Source: Gnetum montanum (taxonomy: Eukaryota > Streptophyta > Gnetopsida > Gnetales > Gnetaceae). From it: a stretch of 40,571 nucleotides of DNA. Location of the stretch: contig MNCI01011496.1 in NCBI GenBank assembly GCA_015680685.1, positions 222,628 through 263,198 of the forward strand, read 5' to 3'. The translations under genes and the position numbers were made by a program. Under the pieces are notes generated by a model. That model was not told where the DNA came from, searched no databases, and was given only the letters and a program-made list of their open reading frames with translations. Positions 22,141-32,999 of the stretch are shown piece after piece (within the stretch, counting starts at the first letter, position 1; each line of letters starts with the position of its first letter).

Positions 22141-25135
22141 ACTTTTACATTTTAGGAGTTGATCTTGACCTCCCTATCACTAAACACTAGCAATGTTAAT
22201 TTTTTTTCTCAATGAAGAATGAACCATCACAACATGGATGGATTCCTTGTTAGTAGGAATATCCTTACTAATGGGGATAGAAGTCAATAGCTTGACTAGC
22301 ACTTCATAATGTGTAGCAGAAGTCATGTTTTGTTCTATAGTCTCAAAGTTGTATTTTTCTATTTGAGGGATTGTCTAACCTATTGAATCACACTGAAGAA
22401 GTTTTTATTGTTGGCCATGGGCTTGTCATCCTAGTTGTGCTTCACTTCCTTCATGTGTCCAAAATGTGAACTTTAGCTTTCAATTTTTGCCATTGGAGAT
22501 CTCTTCTCTTTCTTTTGATTTTGAGTCTTGGGATCCTCATATGGCTTGTTGGTTGAGGCAGGCTAGGTAGAGGATGCCATGGGCATAGATGATATGGGAG
22601 TGGGCTTTAGTGGATCCACTTCCTTCCATGCCTCAGCTTGCTTGTCACCCTTTTTGTCATGCTTTTTCTTATGCTTCTTCCTTTACTTGGTTGAAGCCTT
22701 TTGGTTATTGGTCATTGGTTGTGAGGAAGAGGTTATAGCATTGGACACCACTGAAGGTTTTTTCATGGTTATGTCAATTGGTTGGACTATGGTTGGTTGG
22801 GTTATAGTGGGCTGGGGCACCTTGATGACAAAAGATTTCCTCAAAGGCACTCATGGTGGTACTCTCATAAGAAAGGTGGATTTTGAGCTAGTGGAAGCTA
22901 AAGAAGCCCTTTCATCGCAAGGGGGTACTTGAATCAGAAATGGTTCTCTCGTAGGTATCTAATTATCATTTTTGTTAAATGCTGATATAATGTTTGTAGA
23001 GTTGTTAACACTTAATGGGTCTTTATGTACCTGCATTGATTGGTTTTGTGCTCGGACAAGGTTGGATGCATCTAGAACTAGCTCTCCACTATCTATTATC
23101 CTTTTTAAGTCATCCTTCAACACAAGGCAAAATTCTATGTCATGACTAAGTAGTTGGTGATAATGGAAAAAGTGGTCTAAGTTAAAGAATTTATGTAGCT
23201 ATGGATCATATTTTATTTCTCTAGTGGGGTCTTTGGCTATCTTACATACCCTATCATGCTTCTTTCAAGAAGATTTGGTCATTTACTTATATTGAATGCA
23301 CCAAATTTTTAATATTTTGTCTAATAGCTCAGATGGTTTTAAGGGTAGCCTAGTATATTTAGACCTATCCTTTCTTTGAAAGTTAGGTCTAGTTGTTGTT
23401 GATGTGGTGGTCCTAGAGGTTAATAGCTAGTTATCTCAATTATTAGTAGGGGCTTTGGGTAGGTTGGTCCATGGCCCTTGGTTAGTGATCTTGGCCTCTT
23501 TGGTTACTATTGCTATAGCCACATTGTTTTGTTTATTCTTCTTCTTATTCCTTCATGTGTGTTCACTTTTGTATGTCATCATGATTGGTGTCCATGGCAT
23601 CCTCTATGTTGTTGGTCTAGGATAATACTTGACTAAGTGTTCATGGGTCAAGATAGTATAACTTAGATTTAATGATATCATTGATCATCCCCTTGAATAT
23701 AGCCAAAAGATGGATTTTATCTATACGTTATGGTATCTTGTTTAGCATATCATTCCACTATTGGATGAACTTATACATTGGCTCAAGGGATCCCTGCTTG
23801 ATCTTCATTAGTTGGTCAACTATAGTATTAGGCTTTAAGTTGTACTTAAAGTGGTTAACAAATTGGGATATGAGGTCTTCAAGGGAGGATATGGATCCTT
23901 TGGATAGGGCATGGTACCAATCAAGCACTTTCCTAGTCAAGGACATAGGAAAGATTCTCATTATGGTGTGTGGCCATGGTTTCAATAGCAAGAACTCGGA
24001 TCAGAAGGTTATAAGGTGAGCGTTGGGATCACCTTCTTCATTATACTTGTTGAATTGAGGGATAGGGACACTTGAAGGAAGTGTTAAGGGTGGGGTCATA
24101 GGACTAATGAGATTGTCCTGGTAAAAATCCATGATCTTGACACTTTGGGAAGTAGAGGCCTTGACCCTCTTCAAGTCCTCCATCAAGTCTTGGACCATTT
24201 GGAAGGCCTAATCCAAGCCCTATGGTGCCCCTTGTTAGCTAAGAGATTTGCATGTATGGTTGTGATGTTTGTATTGAGACTTGTGACCTCGTTATTGGTA
24301 ATAAGAAAGAGGGAAGAGGTTGTGTCATGGTTGTAGTCTATGGGACAAACAAGGAAAAAGATGTTTATGTTAGTATCTAGGGCACAAATAGAACAAAGGG
24401 GGTATGTGACCCCTTGGTTAGTTGAGGCTGCATGGTGGACCCCATCTAATTGGCCAATAGGTTATTAGTAACTACCATTGACGTTAGTCCTACTAACCTA
24501 TGCTGAGTAGCAAGTGACATGGAGAAATGAAAAGTGGTTGTCTATGACACTAATTGTGCTTAGTGCATGATGATGACTTACATTAGCCCAAACATGGTTG
24601 GGTAGGATGGGGTTGAAGGTGATGGGGCATGTCCAGAGGAAGAGGTAAAGAAGCTAGAGGTGGGCACTATAGCCTTGGGATTTCCTTGTCAAAAGAGTCC
24701 TCCCAAAATTTTCTTAGGCTTAGAATCTATCCCAAATTCATCTTCCTTCTTTGGTTGTCCATTAGATGTGGCCTTCTAGTTATCTTTGTCAATCTCAATG
24801 AGGAGGGCTATGATGCTAGTATAGATGTCATTAAAGGATATTTGGTCATAGGGGAAAGGAATATACTCCTTTCCATTACAATGAATGAGCTTAAATTCCC
24901 TCTTGGCCTCTACTTCCACTCATGGAATTAGCATGCTAGCTTGGATCTTATCATAAATGAAGTTATAGTGCTCTTTATTTATTCTTGAGAACCTAGGATT
25001 TTGATTCCTATGTCTCAAAGATTGTCTACATTCCATCATGGTAGGGTCATAGACCCTTATGTACTATTGATCAGATCCATTGTCAGTATAGTTGTAACAA
25101 AACTTGGTCAATTGTGGGAGAGACATGGATATCAT
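22141..25135 (-). pseudogene. E1 gag, broken
   Basis: Gag forms the virus-like particle. Two in-frame ATGs, at 25,135 and 25,126, begin the frame (MSLPQLTKF). The N-terminal part has INKEHYNFIYDKIQ and KLIHCNGKEYIPFPYDQI, matching E3's EEYNFICVKIQ and its following block. The central capsid-like domain has KIMDFYQDNLISP, DPNAHLITF, MRIFPMSLTRKVLDWYHAL, SISSLEDLISQFVNHFKY and SLEPMYKFIQ (24,170-23,758), the PF03732-type gag domain. The 23.3-22.2 kb part is badly frameshifted and no CCHC zinc knuckle was found. A stop at 24,208-24,210 falls at the same codon as a stop in E3's gag. Confidence 0.85.
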
Positions 25136-25757
25136 GCTAAAAATGGCTTAAGGTAGGCTATAAAAGGTAAAAATAGGAGTAAATTCTAGCAAGGGGAATT
25201 TGAAAATGATCATAACAAGCAAAAATGACTAAAAATGGAGTGCTTACTATAAATAGTAAATGGGGGGAGGGGAGGTTATATTCCTTTACCAAAAATAGAA
25301 AGGTGAAATGGCTGTAACAAACTTTACCAATGCTAGCTTCCTAGCTGCCTTCTACATTGGGTGTTGCAAGGGGAAAAGAGGTTGTGGGGGTGGGGGTGGC
25401 ATGGACAGTGTGAAATGGAGGGATCTCATACCTTTCTATTTCAATGTTGGTGAAGGTGGGAAAGGTTATTAAAAAAGGTAAAGGAAAGAAAAAGAAAATG
25501 AAAATTCTAATAATGAGAATTGTCAAAATGTTTAAATCTGATGAAAAATGGCCAAAAAAAATCACTTTAAGTAGTAAGTGGGGGCTAGACGGGGAGGGGA
25601 TACATCCCTTTGCTAGAAATAGAAAGCTGAGAATGTTGACACCAAGCCTCACCCACACTAGCCTTCTAGCTACCTCTACACTAGGTATGGTAGGGAGGAA
25701 GGAAGGAGATGAGATGGGGGAATCTCACACTTTCCTATTCTAATGTTGGTGATGCAG
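25136..25757 (+). repeat. E1 leader region with a ~318-bp tandem duplication
   Basis: The block from about 25,150 to 25,455 recurs at about 25,465-25,757 with many differences. Paired landmarks are AGTAAATGGGGGGAGGGG (25,255) with AGTAAGTGGGGGCTAGAC (25,573), and CCTTTCTATTTCAATGTTGG with CTTTCCTATTCTAATGTTGG. It lies between gag and the gap, so it is 5' untranslated leader and/or part of the LTR. No gene is seen. Confidence 0.6.
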
Positions 25758-26531
25758 GGGGGGGGGGGGGGGGGGGGGGGGGNNNNNNNNNNNNNNNNNN
25801 NNNNNNNNNNNNNNNNNNNNNNNNNNNNNNNNNNNNNNNNNNNNNNNNNNNNNNNNNNNNNNNNNNNNNNNNNNNNNNNNNNNNNNNNNNNNNNNNNNNN
25901 NNNNNNNNNNNNNNNNNNNNNNNNNNNNNNNNNNNNNNNNNNNNNNNNNNNNNNNNNNNNNNNNNNNNNNNNNNNNNNNNNNNNNNNNNNNNNNNNNNNN
26001 NNNNNNNNNNNNNNNNNNNNNNNNNNNNNNNNNNNNNNNNNNNNNNNNNNNNNNNNNNNNNNNNNNNNNNNNNNNNNNNNNNNNNNNNNNNNNNNNNNNN
26101 NNNNNNNNNNNNNNNNNNNNNNNNNNNNNNNNNNNNNNNNNNNNNNNNNNNNNNNNNNNNNNNNNNNNNNNNNNNNNNNNNNNNNNNNNNNNNNNNNNNN
26201 NNNNNNNNNNNNNNNNNNNNNNNNNNNNNNNNNNNNNNNNNNNNNNNNNNNNNNNNNNNNNNNNNNNNNNNNNNNNNNNNNNNNNNNNNNNNNNNNNNNN
26301 NNNNNNNNNNNNNNNNNNNNNNNNNNNNNNNNNNNNNNNNNNNNNNNNNNNNNNNNNNNNNNNNNNNNNNNNNNNNNNNNNNNNNNNNNNNNNNNNNNNN
26401 NNNNNNNNNNNNNNNNNNNNNNNNNNNNNNNNNNNNNNNNNNNNNNNNNNNNNNNNNNNNNNNNNNNNNNNNNNNNNNNNNNNNNNNNNNNNNNNNNNNN
26501 NNNNNNGGGGGGGGGGGGGGGGGGGGGGGGG
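25757..26531 (+). other. 724-base gap flanked on both sides by ~25-base poly-G runs
   Basis: G runs at 25,757-25,782 and 26,507-26,531 bracket N from 25,783 to 26,506. By comparison with the other LTR, the gap should contain G-rich LTR sequence and possibly the primer-binding site of E1. Open frames called across it are glycine or X artefacts. Confidence 0.95.
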
Positions 26532-27056
26532 TTAATAAGACTACAATGGTTCTACACTGGAAAGCGCTAGAAGAAGTTGCATTTCTACTAGGAAGTAAGA
26601 GCTCTTGAATGCCTAAAATACTAAATGCTCAAAATGCAAAGTGTGTGTAATTACCAAGAGTTTAGAATTGTAAAAAGTGGTGAAACCTTGAAATGATGTG
26701 GGGTTTTGGCTTTTATAGGTCTTTGGCCATGATTTGAGCTACAAATTTGCTACAAATAACTAATAGATTGAGCTACAAATTGGCTGTAAATTACTATAAA
26801 TTTATGCCACATCTAGGGGGTAGGTACCCAAAATCTAGGGGGGTTACGATATATTGAAAGTGTCATACCCCCATGGCCATTCTATTTACCAAAAATAGTA
26901 ATATGGATGCACCATCCACACTAGCCTTGCTTCTTTCATAGTGGCTTTATAGGATCCTTGTTGAAGTTGATGCAACATTGAAATCTTGGTCATGTTGCTT
27001 CTACATTGGGGAGGAGTTGTCAACATTGGAGGAGGTGAGAGATTAACACTAGGTGT
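26532..27056 (-). mobile_element. E1 5' LTR fragment, cut by E2
   Basis: Aligns with 5405-5930 in the same orientation with many substitutions and small indels (shared blocks include AAGAGCTCTTGAATGCC, TATAGGTCTTTGGCCAT and AGTTGATGCAA). A minus-strand TATA box is at 26,711-26,719. Similarity stops at about 27,052-27,056 where the LTR of E2 begins. The missing part should reappear beyond the window. Confidence 0.8.
26711..26719 (-). promoter_or_regulatory. TATA box of E1 5' LTR
   Basis: CCTATAAAA on the minus strand, at the same place as in the other LTR. It would start the genomic RNA that runs leftward through gag. Confidence 0.6.
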
Positions 27057-27960
27057 TGATGAGCAATGGAGTAATCCAACATCCAACCATACAAGATATG
27101 AGTGTTCACACATAGCTTGGTTAAATTTCATGGGCAAGGCAATGTAGTTATGCTAGTAATTGATTTAAGGTTGTGATTTTTGTCTTCCCACATGAGCTAT
27201 TAAAATTGATGCATACGGTTTAACTCATAGTGAAGTGTATAATGTGTTGATGTTGTAGGGCCATATTACTCCTAGTGAACATAAGCTAAATGAACTAGTT
27301 TCTAAATATAAGTAATAGTAAATGAATCTAATCTAGCTTAGTGCATTGGACATCCATTCTTGATTCTTTGCACATGTCTTAGACTTATGTAATCATTATT
27401 GGAATTACCAAGTATCTCACTACTAGGTGAACCAAGCGATAATACTACTAGGTTACCAAACAATCATACTTAAACACTTGGAATTAGTCATATCTATTCC
27501 ACTTAACAATAGTAAAAGTAAAGTTCATGGAAAAGTAAACAATAAGTAAGGAAATAGTAAATGTTATGCTAAGTCAAAATAGGAAACATTAGTTTAAGTA
27601 AACAGTAAAGAAATCTAAGTGATGCTACAATGATGCAAAGTAATCTCGATATTTATTTATCCACTTGAATAAAGGCTTCATTCAATCACTTAACATCACA
27701 CTGTAGGCATATACTGCTAAGTGTTACATGTGAAAATCAAGAAAACAAATTAACAAAATTTTGCTAAGTTTGAAATGAAACTATTATTGGACCGTGCACC
27801 TAAGTATTATATTTATAGGCCTGCATGTGTTCATGATATCAGGTATCTAACATCATAGCTTATACCCTAATATAAGGGATCTGATATCATGGCTCTAATA
27901 TTGGATGGTTGATATCATAGCCTTGCGAAAATTTGATTTATCATATCCTCATCACTGACT
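27057..27960 (-). mobile_element. E2 3' LTR
   Basis: The left end reads TGATGAGCAATGGAGTAATCC, paired with TGATGGTCGGTGGAGTAATCC at 36,615. The minus-strand TATA box is at 27,806-27,819. GATATC palindromes cluster upstream of it. The right end is not resolved; about 27,960 is an estimate from the end of the palindrome cluster, and no clear polypurine tract was found. Confidence 0.6.
27806..27935 (-). promoter_or_regulatory. E2 LTR promoter: TATA box with upstream GATATC repeats
   Basis: CCTATAAATATAAT on the minus strand at 27,806-27,819, with three copies of TGATATCA-like palindromes at about 27,834, 27,882 and 27,910 upstream of it. TATA and palindromes are visible; factor binding is inferred. 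Confidence 0.5.
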
Positions 27961-28149
27961 AAAAACTTGTCCTTGAGTTCAAAAAAATGAGGATAGAGTT
28001 CCTTACAAAATTGGGAGGCATATTTATATGACACAACTAATATATACATGACTCTTAATTATTGTAATGGTGTTTACAAAAATGACACAAAACATGACAT
28101 GACAACTTTAACAAAAAAATAAAATCTGTTGAAGCTTGATGTAGTTCAG

Positions 28150-31100
28150 GTAGTTCTTGGTAGTGGTGGCTCTTCCATCTATTGCTTCTCCTTGTCATCA
28201 AGCTTTTGAATTTTTACTATTTTAGGAGTGCATGAAGCTTTTATTATTTTATTCTAGGATCATGTACTATCCATGCTGATGAAAAAATGTTTGATGGAAT
28301 CAACATGTCCCATGGACATGGCAGCTATGGAAACATTTGATTTGCTTTGACATACTAAGTTGTGATCTACCTTCTCTCCTATTTGAACACTCTAGGATTC
28401 TCTCATAATTCATTATAATCTATCAATCTTCTAGCTAGATTTATTGCTACATTCTTCTATTCTTGGTAGCTAGCCTTCACTAGTTCTAGTTCAAAGTTTT
28501 CCACTTAGAGTTTCTACAAAGCATCTTTTCAATCCAAAATCTCATTTTCATACAAAGCATAGGTAGCTACTACTTGCTATTCTAATTCATTCTTAGGCCT
28601 ACCTACTATCAACATGACTAAGTTAGCATAATGAAATTTAGCTAACCCCATGTATCCTTTCAGGTATTCAATCTACACATCTTTATTTTTCACTTTTACT
28701 TGGTGGGCAAAGGCATAATTGTCCAGAATGGATTACTAGTTAGGATTTTGTGTTGATATGAAGTTGATTTTGGCTCTGGCCATATGGATTTCTTTCTCAT
28801 TAATTTTCTTGTACATGCCCACCTAATCTTAGAAGTGTTCCTTGAGCCTCTCATGTTTCTTTACCTCATTTTGCCATACACTTATTTTAATGGCTAACTT
28901 TTTTTGAATGACGTGTATCTCCTCCATAGAGAGGGTTCTATTTTCTCTTGTGAGGTGGCTCATGTCTTGGTTGACCCTTACCAACTATTCTCTCAACTGG
29001 TGGATGCTCTCTTCTAACATGTTTTTTTGCTTTTCCACTATGTTATTAGTAGCAAGTTGTTTATTTTCTTCTTGAATTGCGGTAGCCTTCAAATATGCAT
29101 ATTTTTGTGCTTTAGCTACTAAGGCATTCCATACCACTTTCTCCTTCTTAGTTGCCAGCTATTTATTTTTCTTAATTAGGCAAGTTATCTACTCTATTCT
29201 AAATTATTCTATTTGGTTAGGTGTGATGAATTGTGTAGGATCTCTTCATTTAGCTCTTAGGGCTACAAGCTCTTCTTGTGATCTTAGAATTTCAGTTCCT
29301 ACATGCTTTGCCCTTGTCTTTGCCATGACCAATTTTTTCTTAGTAGTAATGAGTTTACATCATACTATAGTAACATCACTGGGAATGTCGAAAAGTGTTG
29401 TCATGACCTGCCTAGTCTGTATTAGTTTATTGAGCACATCCTCATGATCAGTAAGAGTCATCAAGGTTTTGAATAACATCTGAGCATCTTTGGCTCTAGT
29501 TAGATCCATCAGTGGTACAATAGATAGATTGAAAGATTCCTTAATGTGATTAGTGATCACCTCTACTACTCTTTCTATATCTTGATGTTGCATTACCACT
29601 ACTGTGGCTCCTTCTCTAGTCTTTAGCACCACTTGGAATGATGCAGCATTCCTAGAGATCTTTTGTGACCATTTCACCTCTTCTCCCAATTGTAGTAAGA
29701 TATGTTCACTTACTAGATTAGTTGAAACTATGGGCAAGATGGCACTATCGATAACTCTATAAAGATTGACCTTCTCCTTTGTTCCCTAGCTGATTGTTTC
29801 TACAATCTATTATAGATGACTCATGGATAGTTGGTAATCTTGTGGTGGTAGTAGTGGAACTTACTATTGTTACTGCTCTTATTTTTATTACTGTTGATCT
29901 TATTGTTGCTGCTACTTTTGTTACTATTGTTGTTGCTCTTTTTCTTGTTCTTCATCCTGATCTTTCCTAGGTGATGTTGATTTGAGCAACTCAATGTTTG
30001 AAGCATTTTGGGCTCTCATGGGAATGTCATTGGTGTATCCTAGTATCTAAGCCTACATTCACAGCTTTCTAATAAGGCAAGGGAATGGAAGTGTTAGCTT
30101 TTCTACTTTTCTTTCTTGAAATTGATTATGTATTTCCATAAATTAGAGTTGTGTAAGGTTGGCATTGTATTTACCCATCAGGATTTCACTTCCTCTAGCT
30201 ACATAAGTGAATAGTCGATTGAGTGCTTTTGTTGGGAATAGGTGATATGTACCAATTTTGAAGTGGATTCTCTCTTCTAGAGTTAGCTCATTCCATTATC
30301 TTCTTTTTCATAAGCTTATTTTAGCCATATTTTTTTGGTTTCAGGATTAGATTGGATAGAAATATGTGCTAACCTTGCTCCTTCATTGGGTATATTCAAA
30401 GATTTTGCAATTTCCTTGATCAAGAATGAAACTGAGACTCCTCCAATGTTAACTATGGTACCCTCTTCCTTGTTGTGCTAGAACTGGTAGGTTTCCCCAA
30501 GGTACCATTCACCACTAACATATAGGATAGGTCATAATGGTGATGCCTTAAGTTGTGTCTTTACTGCTTTTGGTGTAAATTTTGGGAATGGGCCAAATTT
30601 CATCTCTACAATGACTATGGTCAAGATGGATCTTTCTTGAATAGCTTAAAGGTAGTCCTATAATAATGTGAGGTGTTGTTCATGTATTGGTGGTTCTTTT
30701 GCCTCTCATTGGATTGATTTTCCTATATTAGGAGTCTCTTGATGAATGCTATATGATTGGGCTTCCTGCTCCTCATGTTTTGGTTCTTGTCCTCTAGTTC
30801 AGCAATTACCTTCATGGTCTCTTGTATCTTATGAGGGTCCTCCTTGTGCTCCTCTCTTTGGGACCATCTATAATCATTAAGAAATTAGAAATCATTAGAA
30901 GGCATGCTTTAATTTTTATAACTTCCTTTAGTTATCATTCTTTAAGTTAGATCAAGTTCTTAGTTATTAGGATTGCAATATTAGAAACTTTTTGCAAAAA
31001 GTGAATGCATAATTGTTAATTTCATTGTAACCCTTCACAATTATTCATTTTGTTCCCATTTATGACTCATAATGATGGTTATAAGTCCTTAGGAGTTTTA

Positions 31101-31239
31101 TTTGAGTGTTCTGGCATTAATATGATTGATCTTTCCTTAAAAATTTCAACTTTCTCTTCATACTTACCCTTAAAGTACCTTCCCCACATTAGAATTTTTC
31201 AAAAAATTGGCTTAAATTTTTCTCACTAGTACCCACCAT
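28150..31239 (-). pseudogene. Extra gene of E2 (aORF2), two-exon, glutamine-rich with long coiled coil, broken
   Basis: The function is unknown. Exon 1 is 31,239-31,168, exactly 24 codons, starting MVGTSEKNLSQFFEKF. A 300-base intron (31,167-30,868) has the donor AGG|GTAAGTATG and acceptor GATTATAG. Exon 2 opens in frame at MVPKRGAQGG. Next come a proline/glutamine-rich part, a globular part (VEMKFGPFPKFTPKAVKTQ, VSVSFLIKEIAKSLNIPNEG, LFPTKALNRLFTYVARGSE, TLPFPCLIRKL), a Gln tract eroded to stops (about 29,940-29,840), a conserved-looking stretch 29,737-29,360, and a Glu/Lys/Gln-rich coiled coil to about 28,350. LPFPCLI-type motifs recall the 'putative plant transposon protein' family (PF20167); an Athila env-like ORF is the main alternative, though no membrane segment is obvious. 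One frameshift near 30,285 and many CAA/CAG-type stops are present. The strand is the same as gag. Confidence 0.6.
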
Positions 31240-31389
31240 GACTAAGATGAGTACTCCATTATCAAATAGGTTCAAAAATCATCAAAATCAAAGTAATAAT
31301 TGTTAGGTTAAGCTTGGGAAAGCTAGGAAGCCATAGCTTAGATTAGAGAAGAAAATTTAAAAAATCTCCCTTACCTTAGATGAAAAATG

Positions 31390-31530
31390 GTGAAAATTTC
31401 AACTGAGTTCCCATGTATTTATACTTTTTGATGAACCCAGTATTAAGGACCCAACATTGGGGACCTGATATTGGTGATTCGATATCAAAGCCCAAGAAAT
31501 TTCACTTTTAATAAGGATTTGATGGAAAAA
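31390..31530 (-). promoter_or_regulatory. Probable promoter of aORF2, LTR-like
   Basis: A TATA box AGTATAAATAC lies on the minus strand at 31,415-31,425, about 175 bases before the ATG at 31,239. Just upstream is a block with GATATTGG, CGATATCAAAGCCC and AAATTTCAC. It resembles the E2 LTR segment with GATATCATAGCC and AAAATTTGATTT (27,910-27,945). The promoter may therefore be LTR-derived. Confidence 0.5.
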
Positions 31531-32732
31531 ATAAATTTGATGGGATGCTTGGAAGGTTTTAAGGTTACTTAGAGGGTTTAGATGATGGATGTATGCTCAT
31601 TTGTGCAACATGTTGTTATTGGTAGTGCATAAAGAATGAATTTTAGGCTATGAAAGTTCATAAGATGGATAAGAAGGGTAATGGATTTACATTATGAGAA
31701 TATATAGTTTAAATGATATGGGAAATGTTTTTATTGACATCTCTTGATGTTGGAAGGTTCAAGATGATGTGAAATTTCTTGGTAGGTATAAGATACAACA
31801 ATTATACAAGTGGGTCTTCACCAAAGTAGGCTCTAGCCCTTAACACCCTTGTATAGCCATGCCTAAAAGTGTCCTAAGGCACTTAAGGAGTTGAATGTAA
31901 TGCATATCTATTTAGCAAAACACACATGCTAGTACCACCAAATTGGGAAAATAACTCTATGTTACATAAAACCACAAGTTATGATTATTCAAATAGTGAG
32001 ATGAGATGGATGTAGAAGGGATTGCATAAATTGTGATGTGAGGTGTCTTACCATAGGCATAATGAATTCTTATGTTTTATTAGTGATTAAATTAATCACT
32101 AGTCTTTTTGTCTAAGATTCAAACCAAGTTAAGACCATTGTCTAGTGACATCACATTGTGTCATCTCTTGAAAGTATAATTGTAAGACTATTAATGTTGC
32201 AAGGAGTATTTTTAGTTGGCGTATTGTCCAAAGGAGGAGTTTACTCATGGCACTTGTTTATTTTTTAGATTTTTGAAAAGCTGTATACCTTTAGGCTTAG
32301 GTAACCAGTCTTTCTAGTGGGATTCATAGAAATTTATTTTGTGCTATTTTTATTTTTATTTCCATCAATATTTTTAAGGTAGCACTCATTTTACTCTTAC
32401 TCCCATTTTTCATTACATCTACAAGATATAATATAACGTTAGTAACATGATAGAACTCACAATAGTAATCCAAAAAAATCCACAAGTTCCCTTGATGTCA
32501 CACACTTTTCATTGCCACTTGGTTCTTCACTTTTTGGTCTAGGCATAATGATCATAGGTTTATTCGTAGTTATATGATGGAAAAGAATATCATTATAGCC
32601 ATGGTAAGAACCTATTATTAATAGAATGGGTGGATTGATGCTATGGGCTTATTGTTGAAATAATCAGTCCCTTAACATAGATAAATCTTCATTTTACTAG
32701 ACTACATCTTCCCTTTATTTCTAGTGTGTCTT
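31531..32732. other. E2 internal DNA with no gene recognised
   Basis: No frame with retroviral motifs is seen on either strand, although RT would be expected around here. A perfect 10-bp inverted repeat with one central base (TAGTGATTAA, A, TTAATCACTA) is at 32,081-32,101. Confidence 0.5.
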
Positions 32733-32995
32733 ATTAGTAATCAGAATTATTTATGAAGGGTTTGGAAACAAAGTATGAAAGAAATGAAAAAGATAGCAAG
32801 AATTTTGAAAAAGTATAAAAAATAAAAAATGTTAAAAGAATTACAAATGTTAAAGAATCAAAAGATATCAAAGAATGTAAAAAATTTAAGAAATGAAAAG
32901 TATTAAAGAATGAGAAAACATTAAATAATGTGAAAAGGTATATCAAGAAATTAGAAATTGAAAAGAATTATAAAAAAATAGAAAAGAACTTATTA
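32733..32995 (+). repeat. A-rich degenerate short repeats (TTAAAGAATG-like)
   Basis: About 260 bases consist of variants of TTAAAGAATGAAAA spaced 12-18 bases apart. The plus strand is almost only A, G and T. It starts where the post-protease frame of E2 ends, i.e. where RT would be expected. Confidence 0.6.
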
Positions 32996-32999
32996 ATTC

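Larger units (their letters stand above)
5297..27056 (-). mobile_element. E1: giant Tat/Ogre-type Ty3/gypsy retrotransposon, degraded
   Basis: Minus-strand order is LTR - gag - protease - large non-pol block - RT - RNase H - second RNase H - integrase - polypurine tract - LTR. The gypsy domain order plus two consecutive RNase H domains is typical of the Tat lineage (Tat, Retand, Ogre, Grande). The two LTR parts match over 5405-5930 and 26,532-27,056 in the same orientation. The span of at least 22 kb is in the range known for Ogre elements. The right LTR is interrupted by E2, so the true end lies beyond the window. All frames are broken, so the copy is dead. Confidence 0.8.

Noticed and set aside
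25177-25201. Possible E1 primer-binding site (TTCTAGC before TGAAAATG, resembling the reverse of the E3 site)
   Set aside because: The same stretch recurs in diverged form ~318 bases further right as part of a tandem duplication, so the match to a primer-binding site is probably accidental.
25709-26608. Long plus-strand open frames across the N block
   Set aside because: They consist of N codons and poly-G translated as glycine; there is no real coding sequence.
29821-30006. Asn/Ser/Lys-rich minus-strand frame
   Set aside because: It is the shifted reading of the eroded glutamine tract of aORF2; the neighbouring coding sequence uses another frame.
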